From: Bacteroidales bacterium
Lineage (GTDB): Bacteria > Bacteroidota > Bacteroidia > Bacteroidales > F082
Reading direction: 5' to 3'
Length of the DNA stretch: 54,225 nucleotides
Assembly (NCBI GenBank): GCA_017508895.1
Contig: JAFWRA010000161.1
Coordinates: 1-54,225, forward strand
Positions 9,229 through 19,860 of the stretch are shown here, piece after piece (the first letter of the stretch is position 1; each line of letters opens with the position of its first letter). Both the position numbers and the translations under genes were made by a program. The notes under the pieces were generated by a model that worked only from the letters and a program-made list of their open reading frames with translations, was not told the origin of the DNA and ran no database searches.

Positions 9229-10211
9229 TTCTTTGCTTTCCAGTTTCTCAGTCGGCAAGCCATATTTTGCTTCACATTGCCTGCAAAAAGCCACGAGTCG
9301 GCGAAATGGAGGTTACCATGAGGAAACATGTCCTCGTAAGCAGGAATGAAGACCATATCGGGGTCAAGGTCTGGACAGACGGTATTGTGTTTGTAGAGAT
9401 AAGTCCTAGTAGGACAAGGAACTATCAAAACACTGTCACGGGAATCGTTGTATTTAGCCATACCTAACTGACAATCAGCAGGAATGGTATCAGTTGCTGC
9501 AAACCAAACCGTTGGGTTGACACCCGCCACATCGCCTCGCGACACCATGCCAATAGCCGTTGTATCGGTTATCGAATTGAAGATGATGAGCTTCCCAACC
9601 TCGGTACTGTCGTGTGCAGGACAAAGCTGTTCGGGATATTGTGCCATCTCTTCAGCAGTGACATGATAACCAATGCAATAAGCCGCCACCATCAACCTTC
9701 GTTGTTCTTCAGTCATGCCGTCCTTCAACAGCTCAATGAGCACCTGCGAGCCTTGGCTGTGCCCGACCAAAAAGAAAGGCCGGCCTCCGTTGCCGTGCGC
9801 CATGTAATACTGGAACGCATCTTTCACATCCTGAGCAGCAAATGCAGCATTCCTTTGCAAAATGCTATCGGGCTGGGTGTAGGATTCAAAAATCATCTGA
9901 CGATAATACGGCGCATAGAAGTTGTAATCGTCGTACAACATCTTGTTGAAACGCTGGTTGCCATTAGCCTCTTCCCTCACCTCAGCTTGCGTGATATCAG
10001 CAAACCAAGAGGAGTCGTTGTCGGCAAAAGAGATAGTCGAAACTGTAGGATAGACATAAAACACGTCTGCCTGCTTGTCATTCTCGCCGAAGGCATACCA
10101 ATAGGTCATATCGGCATAATCGATGGTAACGTCGACTTCAGGTGTTGTCTTCTTTTCAGCGCAAGCCATCAATAACAGTAGCACACACAACGAACAAAGC
10201 AATTTATTCAT
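9225..10211 (-). CDS. DUF3089 alpha/beta-hydrolase-like lipoprotein
   Basis: A 328-residue predicted lipoprotein: the signal MNKLLCSLCVLLLLMAC ends with a lipobox Cys17. The mature part carries a nucleophile elbow GHSQG (150-154, FFLVGHSQGSQVL) and a YWYAFGENDKQADVFYVYPT start typical of DUF3089 proteins, so a serine esterase/lipase-like activity at the envelope is likely but the substrate is unknown. The ATG at 10211 is chosen over the TTG at 10217 because it opens directly into the signal peptide. It overlaps the aroK stop by 8 bp, and its own stop overlaps the rlmD stop tail-to-tail. Confidence 0.82.
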   Translation of the reverse strand: MNKLLCSLCVLLLLMACAEKKTTPEVDVTIDYADMTYWYAFGENDKQADVFYVYPTVSTISFADNDSSWFADITQAEVREEANGNQRFNKMLYDDYNFYAPYYRQMIFESYTQPDSILQRNAAFAAQDVKDAFQYYMAHGNGGRPFFLVGHSQGSQVLIELLKDGMTEEQRRLMVAAYCIGYHVTAEEMAQYPEQLCPAHDSTEVGKLIIFNSITDTTAIGMVSRGDVAGVNPTVWFAATDTIPADCQLGMAKYNDSRDSVLIVPCPTRTYLYKHNTVCPDLDPDMVFIPAYEDMFPHGNLHFADSWLFAGNVKQNMACRLRNWKAKN

Positions 10212-10710
10212 CTTCAATTAGTTTTAATAGATTATCCAAATCAAGGTCTTCAGATTTTATGGTAATTTTCGCCTGCTCATAAAATGGCAGCCTTGAGGTA
10301 TAATGTTGGTTGACAAATTCCGTCAGCTCAGTCTCACTCTTCCCTTCCGCCAAAGGACGTTTGCGTTTGGCATGGAGCAACCTGTCAACCACTGCCTTAG
10401 GACTGATACGAAGAAACACTGTCAATCCATGTTGGTTCATCCAATCCATATTGTCGAAATAGCAAGCCGTGCCGCCACCCGTCGAAATCACCACATGTTC
10501 AAGGCTTTCCGTTTCCTTCAGCACCTCGGATTCCAGTTTACGATAGAGCGGTTCGTCGTATTTGTTGAAGAAATCGCAGACCGAAATCTTGTATTTCTCC
10601 TCAAACAAGTCATCGGTGTCGACTACTTCCCAACCCATGCGCTGAGCAAGTCGCCTCGCCGCAGTGGTCTTCCCTGCACCCATGTAACCGACGATGTAAA
10701 TACGATTCAA
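10204..10710 (-). CDS. aroK: Shikimate kinase
   Basis: A 168-residue P-loop kinase phosphorylating shikimate in aromatic amino acid synthesis. Walker A is GYMGAGKTT (8-16), the Mg/shikimate-binding DTDD is at 32-35, the R-K-L-E stretch contacts shikimate, GGG at 78-80 is the substrate loop and KRKRPL is the LID. The length is normal for the family. It overlaps the downstream DUF3089 gene and lies 121 bp after the rSAM gene across a low-complexity spacer. Confidence 0.94.
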   Translation of the reverse strand: MNRIYIVGYMGAGKTTAARRLAQRMGWEVVDTDDLFEEKYKISVCDFFNKYDEPLYRKLESEVLKETESLEHVVISTGGGTACYFDNMDWMNQHGLTVFLRISPKAVVDRLLHAKRKRPLAEGKSETELTEFVNQHYTSRLPFYEQAKITIKSEDLDLDNLLKLIEDE

Positions 10711-10831
10711 GATTCAAAGATTTAAGATTCAAAGATTTAAGATTCAAAATTCAAGATTCAAAGATTCAAGATACAAGATACAAAAGTCCACATTCTGCAT
10801 TCCTCATTCATCATTCTGCATTCTGCATTCC
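10711..10831. repeat. Low-complexity word-repeat spacer
   Basis: The spacer between the rSAM gene and aroK is made almost wholly of two reiterated words: GATTCAAGATT / GATTTAAGATTCAAA copies (10711-10780), then CATTCTGCATTCCTCATT copies (10790-10850, running into the rSAM stop region). The first word reappears at 37951-38000. No gene or promoter is seen in it. Confidence 0.65.
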
Positions 10832-11908
10832 TCATTCCCCATTTATCATCTTGTACTGACACAGTTGAAGTTTCCCCTCCCCGTCGCGCAAATGCATGCC
10901 ATTACCCTGACAATACCGCCACATCTTACAATCGGCGCACTGGTCGGTCTTCATCCATCTCCGGTCGCGATAGACTTGGAACTTGTTTTGCCAAACGTCC
11001 CAAAAACTGTCTTTGTAGATGTTGCCCTGATGATAATCGCTACGGATGCTGAGGCAGCCCGAAATGGAGCCGTCGGCCAACACAGAGGCGATGTTGATGC
11101 CTGCACTGCACGAATAGTAATGGTTGCGCACCTCACCCTCGTATTTGCCCAGAAAACCGTCACAGCCATAATCCGCTCGGATTTTTCCTTGCAATCGTGT
11201 ATCCTTGATAAACTCCATCATTTCAACGAATTGACTGTTGGAAAGTCGTAACTCTGGGTCATTGGCGGCACGTCCCGAAGGAAACACTGTGAACAGTCGC
11301 CAACGGCGGATACCCAAGGAAATCAGGAAATCGCGGAACTGAGGCAAATATTTGATTGTCCGCTGGTTGACGCAGGTGATAACATCCCAAGTGAGGCTCG
11401 GATGCTGCTTCATGGCTTCCACGGCGCGAAGCACATTTTTGTAACTCATAGGGTTGCCACGCATCCAGTTGTGATCTTCCTCGAAGCCATCGAAGCTGAC
11501 TGCCAACGACTTCAGTCCAGCAGCCATAAACTCATTGAGTTTTTCAGGTGAGAGCAACATGCCATTGCACACCATGCCCCACACGAAACCACGCTTGGTG
11601 ATTTCCTCGCCACAATGTGCCAAGTCATTACGCATCGTAGGCTCGCCACCCGTGGTGATGACCATCACCTTGGCAGGGTCTTGATGGGTGCGCACTTCGT
11701 CAAGCACCTTGGCAAAATCCTCGAAAGGCATGTCGTCCTTCTCGGAAAGCATACGGCAATCGGAGCCACAATGGCGGCAATTGAGATTGCAGCGCAGGGT
11801 GCATTCCCAAAACAGTTGGTGAAGCTCGTGCTCGTCGATGCGCTGTTGCAGCATCTGATGGTTAAGTTCGAGCATTACTTTTTTATAAAAACCGAGACGT
11901 TCGCTCAT
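10832..11908 (-). CDS. Radical SAM/SPASM enzyme of an rSAM/lipoprotein system
   Basis: A 358-residue enzyme. The SAM-cluster motif is Cys40-x3-Cys44-x2-Cys47 (TLRCNLNCRHC), GGEP lies at 87-90, and a SPASM-type C-terminus has Cys267-x12-Gly-x4-Cys285, then Cys324-x2-Cys327-x5-Cys333 and Cys350. It should cleave SAM to a deoxyadenosyl radical and modify a peptide or protein. It is the last gene of a three-gene operon, 7 bp after two paralogous lipoproteins. That arrangement resembles the Bacteroidota rSAM/lipoprotein pairs (TIGR04133/TIGR04134, named from memory). The lipoproteins are the obvious candidate substrates. The position expected for the Cys after CX2CX5CX3 is Gly337. The radical SAM call is sure; the substrate is inferred. 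Confidence 0.88.
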   Translation of the reverse strand: MSERLGFYKKVMLELNHQMLQQRIDEHELHQLFWECTLRCNLNCRHCGSDCRMLSEKDDMPFEDFAKVLDEVRTHQDPAKVMVITTGGEPTMRNDLAHCGEEITKRGFVWGMVCNGMLLSPEKLNEFMAAGLKSLAVSFDGFEEDHNWMRGNPMSYKNVLRAVEAMKQHPSLTWDVITCVNQRTIKYLPQFRDFLISLGIRRWRLFTVFPSGRAANDPELRLSNSQFVEMMEFIKDTRLQGKIRADYGCDGFLGKYEGEVRNHYYSCSAGINIASVLADGSISGCLSIRSDYHQGNIYKDSFWDVWQNKFQVYRDRRWMKTDQCADCKMWRYCQGNGMHLRDGEGKLQLCQYKMINGE

Positions 11909-11915
11909 TTCTTCT

Positions 11916-12488
11916 CTACTTTTTCATTTGCCGTATCTCATATGGACTGCCATACAAAACTTCGGCATCCGGTAAACGAGAAATACCAAACTCATCCAGC
12001 TCTTTTTTCGCTTCTTTCAGCTGTCTCTCCCAAATGGAAATATCACTTTCAATATTAGCTTGTTCTTCATCGTAATCTGGATACATCCCTGGAGGCGGAC
12101 CGTAGACACAAGGCGGAATATAGGATTTAATAAGGAAATCCAATGAATCGATACGTTTCAGGATTTGACGGCGACGAACGTTACGGTCAAGGTCGATATC
12201 TTCGCCTAAACGATAGTTGATGGAGTCAAGCCTATTTTCAAGGGAATACTTTTCATCAAAATGTTCCATGAAAGCTTCCCAGTAATATTGGTAGTAGGTA
12301 GGGTCGTCCTCTTTGGGATTCTCCCACTCTTCGCTTTTCACTTTGGCAAGCTGCATTTCGACCTGCTCACGCTCTTTGCGGAGCTGCTTGCGTTCCTTAC
12401 GCGTCAAGCCATTCTGTGTACAGCAAGCTCCCAAGAAAGCCAGTCCAGACAAGGCACAAATCCAAACCGAACGGACTACCTTTTTCAT
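11916..12488 (-). CDS. rSAM-associated lipoprotein A with YGPP and YGSP motifs
   Basis: A 190-residue predicted lipoprotein with signal MKKVVRSVWICALSGLAFLG and lipobox Cys22 (GACC). The mature protein is charged and mostly helical or coiled-coil (KERKQLRKERE, ENRLDSINYRLGED). It carries YGPP at 129-132, next to Cys127, and a C-terminal YGSP at 179-182, twelve residues from the end. It is a clear paralogue of the gene upstream: signal peptide nearly identical, LDSINY.LGE shared. The region matching that protein's first YGSP has instead become YYQYYW. It lies 8 bp after the upstream lipoprotein and 7 bp before the rSAM gene. Likely anchored in the envelope; biochemical role unknown. Confidence 0.78.
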   Translation of the reverse strand: MKKVVRSVWICALSGLAFLGACCTQNGLTRKERKQLRKEREQVEMQLAKVKSEEWENPKEDDPTYYQYYWEAFMEHFDEKYSLENRLDSINYRLGEDIDLDRNVRRRQILKRIDSLDFLIKSYIPPCVYGPPPGMYPDYDEEQANIESDISIWERQLKEAKKELDEFGISRLPDAEVLYGSPYEIRQMKK

Positions 12489-12496
12489 AGCCCCAA

Positions 12497-13042
12497 CTAT
12501 TTACGTTTAGGATCCGGTGAACCGTACAGAACATCAGCAGCGCGTCCCTCCTTATTCCTTACAGGCAATGCTTTGATGTCCTCTTTCGTTATGGTGTCAA
12601 GGTTGCGGAGTTCCTTACGCAAAGCCTCTACTTCATCCCTCATCCGTTGAGTTTCCTTGCCGTATTCTTGGATGATTTCAGGAGAGCCGTAAACAGCCGC
12701 GCCTTCACGACGTTGCAAGGCGGCCTGAAGTTCGACAATGCGCTCCTGCAAGGCCACTCGGCGGGCACTCTTCTCCAAATCCACATTTTCGCCCAACTTG
12801 TAATTGATGGAATCAAGCTGGCTCCTAAGGCGATAGGTCTCAGCCCCATATCGTGCAATGATTTCGGGCGAGCCATAGACAGCCGCACCCTCACGTCGAG
12901 TCAAAATCTCTTGAATGGAATCGCGTTCCTTCATGAGTTGCTTTCTCTCAGCCCTTGACAAGCCTTTTGCAGAGCAACAGGCGGTCAAGAAAGCCAGTCC
13001 CGATAAGGCGCCAATCCATACTGTTCGAACTACTTTTTTCAT
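12497..13042 (-). CDS. rSAM-associated lipoprotein B with three YGSP motifs
   Basis: A 181-residue predicted lipoprotein with signal MKKVVRTVWIGALSGLAFLT and lipobox Cys22 (TACC). The mature protein is a charged helical repeat: the segment RREGAAVYGSPEII occurs twice (49-62 and 111-124, period 62 residues). A third YGSP lies near the C-terminus (173-176). The link LDSINYKLGENVDLE is shared with lipoprotein A. It is the first gene of the operon, with a TATCTTTG element 24 bp upstream. The repeated YGSP within helical context suggests several equivalent sites for the adjacent rSAM enzyme; that is inference. No other family is recognised. Confidence 0.8.
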   Translation of the reverse strand: MKKVVRTVWIGALSGLAFLTACCSAKGLSRAERKQLMKERDSIQEILTRREGAAVYGSPEIIARYGAETYRLRSQLDSINYKLGENVDLEKSARRVALQERIVELQAALQRREGAAVYGSPEIIQEYGKETQRMRDEVEALRKELRNLDTITKEDIKALPVRNKEGRAADVLYGSPDPKRK

Positions 13043-13065
13043 GATAAAATAATGTTATAACGCCG

Positions 13066-13073
13066 CAAAGATA
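13066..13073 (-). promoter_or_regulatory. -7 element for the lipoprotein/rSAM operon
   Basis: TATCTTTG followed by CG on the minus strand, 24 bp before lipoprotein B. It matches TAnnTTTG. No further such element is seen before the rSAM gene, which supports a single transcript. Confidence 0.6.
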
Positions 13074-13101
13074 TGATTTTTTTCACGCAAAAAGATGGTT
13101 T

Positions 13102-14805
13102 TTAAAAATATTTCTCCAGTTTCTTGCGAATGCGACGCATTTGAACCTCTCGCCAATTAGGGTCGCGTTTGCGAAGCTCAAGATTTCGAGGCTCATGGAA
13201 TACAGTGCCATCTTTCACGATGGAATCTGTACCTGCATAATACAATTCATAAACTGGGTCATGGTTGGTCAGCACCTCGGCTTGAGGCGTATAAATCGGC
13301 TTATCCAATGGGTAATATGCATACGTTTTCTTGTTATTCGACAGAAAAACCGTCACTTTAACCCTCTCGCTTTCTTCCGTGGAATAGAACCAATCAAAAA
13401 AAGATATCCTCTGACGCAAAAAATCTATCGTACTTGACACAGCCTCCTCATAGTCGACACTATACCGAGTACCATACAAGCGATTATCCTTATCCGCTTC
13501 AGAATACAAATTCTCAGCAATGCTATCCCAACACCCGGCTTCAACACAATCGTGACATATTGGTCCTATTTCTTGTTCATAGCAAGACTTCACAACAGCA
13601 ACAAAATCATCATGTTGCATCAGATGATAGAGTAACCCACCTGAATGCGGCTCTCCTTCTATTCCCCTCTTACCATTAACAATAAAACGATTATAAAGCT
13701 TCGCTCCTTTTAGGAACCAAGGATTACCCAATGTCCTGTCGAAATCCCATGCCGGTCCTGCATATATCTTAGGGTCAATATAATCCGAATCCTTATACAT
13801 CATAAAGCTCGTCCACCCGCCATCGTAATTCAGCAAAATCTCATTCAACAGATAATAACGGGCAAAAGACCCGACATCGATATAATCGGAATAATGTTTC
13901 CCTGTTTCGGGATGGCGACCATCGGGAGCAAGCACTGCCGCTTCCATCTGGTCGTAAAGTCCAGCTATATACTCCACCTCTTCAGGAGATGCATATTTTG
14001 GCGAACGGATCCGTATAGGGTCGCCCGCAGCAGAAACGAAGCCACTGACACTTCTGCAATACAACTCGTTCGTACCACTGTTATCGAGAAGATAGCCGCC
14101 GGTAATATCCTCAGGATTCTGTTCCAACAACACTCCCTTGCGTAGCACGGTCTGCTTTTTCCTGCCATAGGCAAACCAAGTATACTCATCCAATGGTCGG
14201 GGATTTGTCTGTTTGTTGAGTTTATTCAAATCGGTGATGTTCAAAGTGTTTCTCCCAACTTCAACTTTATTGGTAATCTGGTACAGTCCCCTATATTCAT
14301 CATTCAAATAAAGACGCAGGTAGGCGTATCTCGAGGCTGGAATCCCAAAGGCTCGTGCCAAATCCAATGCTATGGCATTTCGGATATGGCTTTCGTCGCA
14401 AGGATTCGCCAACAAGACAAAGGAGCGGTTTCTGTCGAGACCAAGAAGCCTTACCTTCTGTGGAAACTTGATTGTGAAGGATTTCTTGTCCAAGAGGAAG
14501 GTGGTGTTTCCCCTTGTCTTGATATGGGACAATTCTCCATCATACATGGTGTCGTTTTCAGCACTCAGCAACAATGCTTCCGCCTGCACCTCATAATCCC
14601 GATCCTGCAAAATAGAATCCAATGCCTCAGGTGGCAAGGTGATGTAGAATGAAGGCAAGGATGAAGCAACAGGCGTTTTTTTCGGTTCCTGCTGTCGGCA
14701 TCCTGCAACAACAAGCAGAATGAGGAACAAACAAAGGCATTGTTTCTTCAAAGGTCCAACCACCTTGATGACATCCAATCCTATTTGCAGAAGGCTTCGC
14801 TTCAT
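13102..14805 (-). CDS. CotH-family kinase-like lipoprotein
   Basis: A 567-residue protein of the CotH family (PF08757), atypical protein kinases first known from spore coats but common as secreted proteins in Bacteroidota. After a positively charged leader and a hydrophobic stretch ending in VVAGC (lipobox at about Cys36) come the family hallmarks. These are an IKTRGNTT segment, SFTIKFPQKV, LLANPCDESHIRNAIALDL and the metal/ATP motif WDFDRTLGNPW at about residue 350. The likely role is phosphorylating an envelope protein; the substrate is not evident. It lies 31 bp after the threonine aldolase gene on the same strand, probably co-transcribed from the promoter at 15883. Confidence 0.83.
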   Translation of the reverse strand: MKRSLLQIGLDVIKVVGPLKKQCLCLFLILLVVAGCRQQEPKKTPVASSLPSFYITLPPEALDSILQDRDYEVQAEALLLSAENDTMYDGELSHIKTRGNTTFLLDKKSFTIKFPQKVRLLGLDRNRSFVLLANPCDESHIRNAIALDLARAFGIPASRYAYLRLYLNDEYRGLYQITNKVEVGRNTLNITDLNKLNKQTNPRPLDEYTWFAYGRKKQTVLRKGVLLEQNPEDITGGYLLDNSGTNELYCRSVSGFVSAAGDPIRIRSPKYASPEEVEYIAGLYDQMEAAVLAPDGRHPETGKHYSDYIDVGSFARYYLLNEILLNYDGGWTSFMMYKDSDYIDPKIYAGPAWDFDRTLGNPWFLKGAKLYNRFIVNGKRGIEGEPHSGGLLYHLMQHDDFVAVVKSCYEQEIGPICHDCVEAGCWDSIAENLYSEADKDNRLYGTRYSVDYEEAVSSTIDFLRQRISFFDWFYSTEESERVKVTVFLSNNKKTYAYYPLDKPIYTPQAEVLTNHDPVYELYYAGTDSIVKDGTVFHEPRNLELRKRDPNWREVQMRRIRKKLEKYF

Positions 14806-14836
14806 TTCAACATCGTAATAGCTTGAAAGCCTCGGC

Positions 14837-15865
14837 TTATCCTTGCATCAACCCTTTCAGCAAGCCTGCGAAATGCCTAATATCTTCTTCCGTCGTATCG
14901 AAGGCACACATCCAGCGCACCACATCGGCATCCTCATCCCAATCGTAGAAGAAGCAATGCTGTTGCAACGCTTTCCACACCTTTCGGGGCAATTGGGCGA
15001 AAACACCATTGGCTTGCACAGGATAAACCACCTTCACACCGGGAATATCTTTCACCGATTCGTAGAGCAGTTGTGCCATACGGTTACTGTGTTCGGCATT
15101 ACGTCTCCACAAATCATTCTCGAAATAGGCATCAAACTGCGCAGCGATGAAACGCATCTTCGAGCAGAGCTGCATGGCTTGTTTACGACGGTATTTGAAG
15201 TCGGGGCATAGCTCAGGATTCAAAAGGACGACGGCCTCCCCCATCATCAGTCCGTTCTTGGTGCCGCCAAATGAAATGGCATCCACACCCAAGTCAGTAG
15301 TCATTTCCTTGAAGGAGCATCCCAAAGCCACTGCGGCATTGCCCAAACGGGCACCATCAATGTGGACATACATGTTGTATTCACGCGCCAAATCCACCAA
15401 AGCCTTGATTTCTTCCAAGGTGTACAAAGTACCCAGTTCAGTTGGTTGGGTGATGGATATGGCCTTAGGTTGGGAATGGTGCTCGAAACCGAAGCCGTGC
15501 AGACGCGTCTTCACCAACTCTGGGGTCAGCTTGCCATCAGGAGTGGCAACGGTTAATAATCGGCAACCCACGATACGCTGTGGCGCACCACATTCATCCA
15601 CATTGATGTGGGCGGTCTCTGCACACACCACAGCTTCATGCGAATGTGTCATGGCATCGATGCACAAGGTGTTACATCCTGTTCCATTGAAGGCGAAAAA
15701 CACACGTGCTTGTTCTCCAAACTGCTGACGGAACAGTTCCTCCGTTGCAGCACAATATTCATCATCGCCGTATGCCAAAGCGTGGTCTTGGTTCACGCGG
15801 GCGATGGCTTCCAAAACCTCAGGGCAAATGCCTGAATGGTTGTCACTTCCAAATCCTCTTTTCAT
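14837..15865 (-). CDS. ltaE: Low-specificity L-threonine aldolase
   Basis: A 342-residue PLP enzyme splitting threonine (or allo-threonine) to glycine and acetaldehyde. The start MKRGFGSDNHSG is family-like, HIDGARLGNAAVALG binds the cofactor, and the Schiff-base Lys lies in SFGGTKNG at about residue 203. The length is normal. It has its own TACCTTTG promoter element 18 bp upstream and is followed by the CotH-like gene. The stereospecificity cannot be read from sequence. Confidence 0.9.
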   Translation of the reverse strand: MKRGFGSDNHSGICPEVLEAIARVNQDHALAYGDDEYCAATEELFRQQFGEQARVFFAFNGTGCNTLCIDAMTHSHEAVVCAETAHINVDECGAPQRIVGCRLLTVATPDGKLTPELVKTRLHGFGFEHHSQPKAISITQPTELGTLYTLEEIKALVDLAREYNMYVHIDGARLGNAAVALGCSFKEMTTDLGVDAISFGGTKNGLMMGEAVVLLNPELCPDFKYRRKQAMQLCSKMRFIAAQFDAYFENDLWRRNAEHSNRMAQLLYESVKDIPGVKVVYPVQANGVFAQLPRKVWKALQQHCFFYDWDEDADVVRWMCAFDTTEEDIRHFAGLLKGLMQG

Positions 15866-15882
15866 CTTTCATTAATTTTCAG

Positions 15883-15890
15883 CAAAGGTA
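15883..15890 (-). promoter_or_regulatory. -7 element for ltaE-cotH
   Basis: TACCTTTG followed by C on the minus strand, ending 18 bp before the ltaE start codon. Confidence 0.6.
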
Positions 15891-15916
15891 GACATTTTTT
15901 CCATAGTCAAGAAAAA

Positions 15917-15952
15917 AAAGCGAAGCATCGGCATGTCCGACACTTCGCTTTT
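15917..15952 (-). terminator. Rho-independent terminator after the barrel gene
   Basis: A perfect 10-bp stem (AAAAGCGAAG at 15917-15926 and CTTCGCTTTT at 15943-15952) is followed on the minus strand by a T-run. It lies 23 bp after the beta-barrel gene stop and upstream of the ltaE promoter. Confidence 0.85.
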
Positions 15953-15974
15953 GAATAATGATATTGGTTTTATC

Positions 15975-16712
15975 TTAGAATCTGAATCCGATACGGGCCA
16001 AAAGCATGCGAGGTCTCACACCATTCACGTTATTGTAAACATCGTTTCCAACAACAGGGCGCGTCCTTTCGGCAATAATCTTACTACCGCCAAGATCATA
16101 GTAACTGACACCAATTATGAAATTCTTGGCCACCTCAAAGCCAGCGCCCACTTGGTAGGCAAAGCTGAAGGCGGTCTTGTACTTCATGAGTGTTGTGGCT
16201 GACACGACATCACCTACATACTTTATAGTCTCCTCATAATTGGTGATCCAACGGCAGTTGCCACCTACGCCACCTTCAATAAAAATACCGAAAGAGTTGG
16301 TGGGATAAATGATATAGTTCAGACCAGCCATGACAGGGAGATTAATGTATCTTGGACGTGTCACCGAATAATCTTTAACCAAAGGATCATTCTTAATATC
16401 AACGATTTTTTTATCGAAATACTCCTTCAGATTATCGTTCAGGCCATTATAAAAGCCGTCAATAGAGAGCATGACATTGAGACCAGGCACACCAACACCA
16501 AAGTCCCATTTGAGGCCGGCATTGAAACCAATGCTTGCGCCACCATTCGTACTCGTTTCATTGGTAAGCGCCCATTCCTCGGCCGTACCATTACCATAGT
16601 TTCCCATCGGGAATGTGGCACCAAGGCTCATATAGCCATGTGTCTGTGCCATTGCATGTCCGCCCATGATCACCAAGGCAGCCAAAGCAAACAATCTTAC
16701 TAGTTTCTTCAT
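15975..16712 (-). CDS. Outer-membrane beta-barrel protein
   Basis: A 245-residue protein with signal peptide MKKLVRLFALAALVIMGGHAMAQ and alternating beta-strand pattern to an aromatic C-terminus (RIGFRF), as in small porin-like barrels (OmpW/PF13568 type). Glycine and tyrosine-rich strands such as YSVTRPRYINLPVMAGLNY are visible. It should sit in the outer membrane; its function is unknown. It is monocistronic: it has its own TAATTTTG promoter and a strong terminator. Confidence 0.82.
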   Translation of the reverse strand: MKKLVRLFALAALVIMGGHAMAQTHGYMSLGATFPMGNYGNGTAEEWALTNETSTNGGASIGFNAGLKWDFGVGVPGLNVMLSIDGFYNGLNDNLKEYFDKKIVDIKNDPLVKDYSVTRPRYINLPVMAGLNYIIYPTNSFGIFIEGGVGGNCRWITNYEETIKYVGDVVSATTLMKYKTAFSFAYQVGAGFEVAKNFIIGVSYYDLGGSKIIAERTRPVVGNDVYNNVNGVRPRMLLARIGFRF

Positions 16713-16759
16713 TTTACTGACAATTATAGGTTATTTTTTCCGTTTGAATTAAAACGCGG

Positions 16760-16767
16760 CAAAATTA
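16760..16767 (-). promoter_or_regulatory. -7 element for the beta-barrel gene
   Basis: TAATTTTG followed by CC on the minus strand, 48 bp before the barrel start. It is divergent from the element at 16780-16787. Confidence 0.55.
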
Positions 16768-16779
16768 CAAAAACTTTCG

Positions 16780-16787
16780 TACTTTTG
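16780..16787 (+). promoter_or_regulatory. -7 element for the GT-C-like gene and ligA
   Basis: TACTTTTG followed by CC, ending 20 bp before the start at 16808. With the opposed element 12 bp away it makes a compact divergent promoter region. Confidence 0.6.
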
Positions 16788-16807
16788 CCTTTTCAACAGA
16801 AAATATC

Positions 16808-19587
<2,780 letters not shown>

Positions 19588-19606
19588 ACATTTTTAAGAA
19601 AATATC

Positions 19607-19614
19607 TATTTTTG
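19607..19614 (+). promoter_or_regulatory. Promoter (-33 and -7) for the DUF3791/DUF3990 operon
   Basis: TATTTTTG followed by C, with TTTG at 19583-19586 about 20 bp upstream. This is a near-complete Bacteroidota TTTG-N20-TAnnTTTG promoter. It ends 21 bp before the first gene. Confidence 0.7.
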
Positions 19615-19635
19615 CACTATCAAAACCTTTAGAAA

Positions 19636-19860
19636 ATGCCGCAACTGACCATAGACAAAATCGAATATCTGATTATGGTTGTCAAATTGTTTGCAGCCAA
19701 GTATCAACTCACTCCCGTTCAGGCCTATCGTTATATCAGTCGTTACGATGGCGTTGGCTTCATTGAGCGAAATTATGGAATAATGCACACACTTTCGTTT
19801 CAAGAGATGGTTCAAGGCATTTCAGACTATTGTAAAAGACAAGGAGGTCAACTGTCATGA
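19636..19860 (+). CDS. DUF3791 protein, putative antitoxin component
   Basis: A 74-residue small protein with the DUF3791 pattern: EYLIMVVKLFAAKYQL, AYRYISRYDGVGFIERNYGIMHT and a closing EMVQGISDYCKRQGG. It overlaps the next gene by 4 bp (ATGA). In many genomes DUF3791 genes precede a DUF3990 gene, and the pair is suspected to be a toxin-antitoxin module. The antitoxin role is inferred from that order and from its size. Confidence 0.7.
   Translation: MPQLTIDKIEYLIMVVKLFAAKYQLTPVQAYRYISRYDGVGFIERNYGIMHTLSFQEMVQGISDYCKRQGGQLS

Noticed and set aside
13102..14805. Sporulation gene (CotH name)
   Set aside because: Bacteroidota do not form spores; the family is widespread as an atypical secreted kinase.
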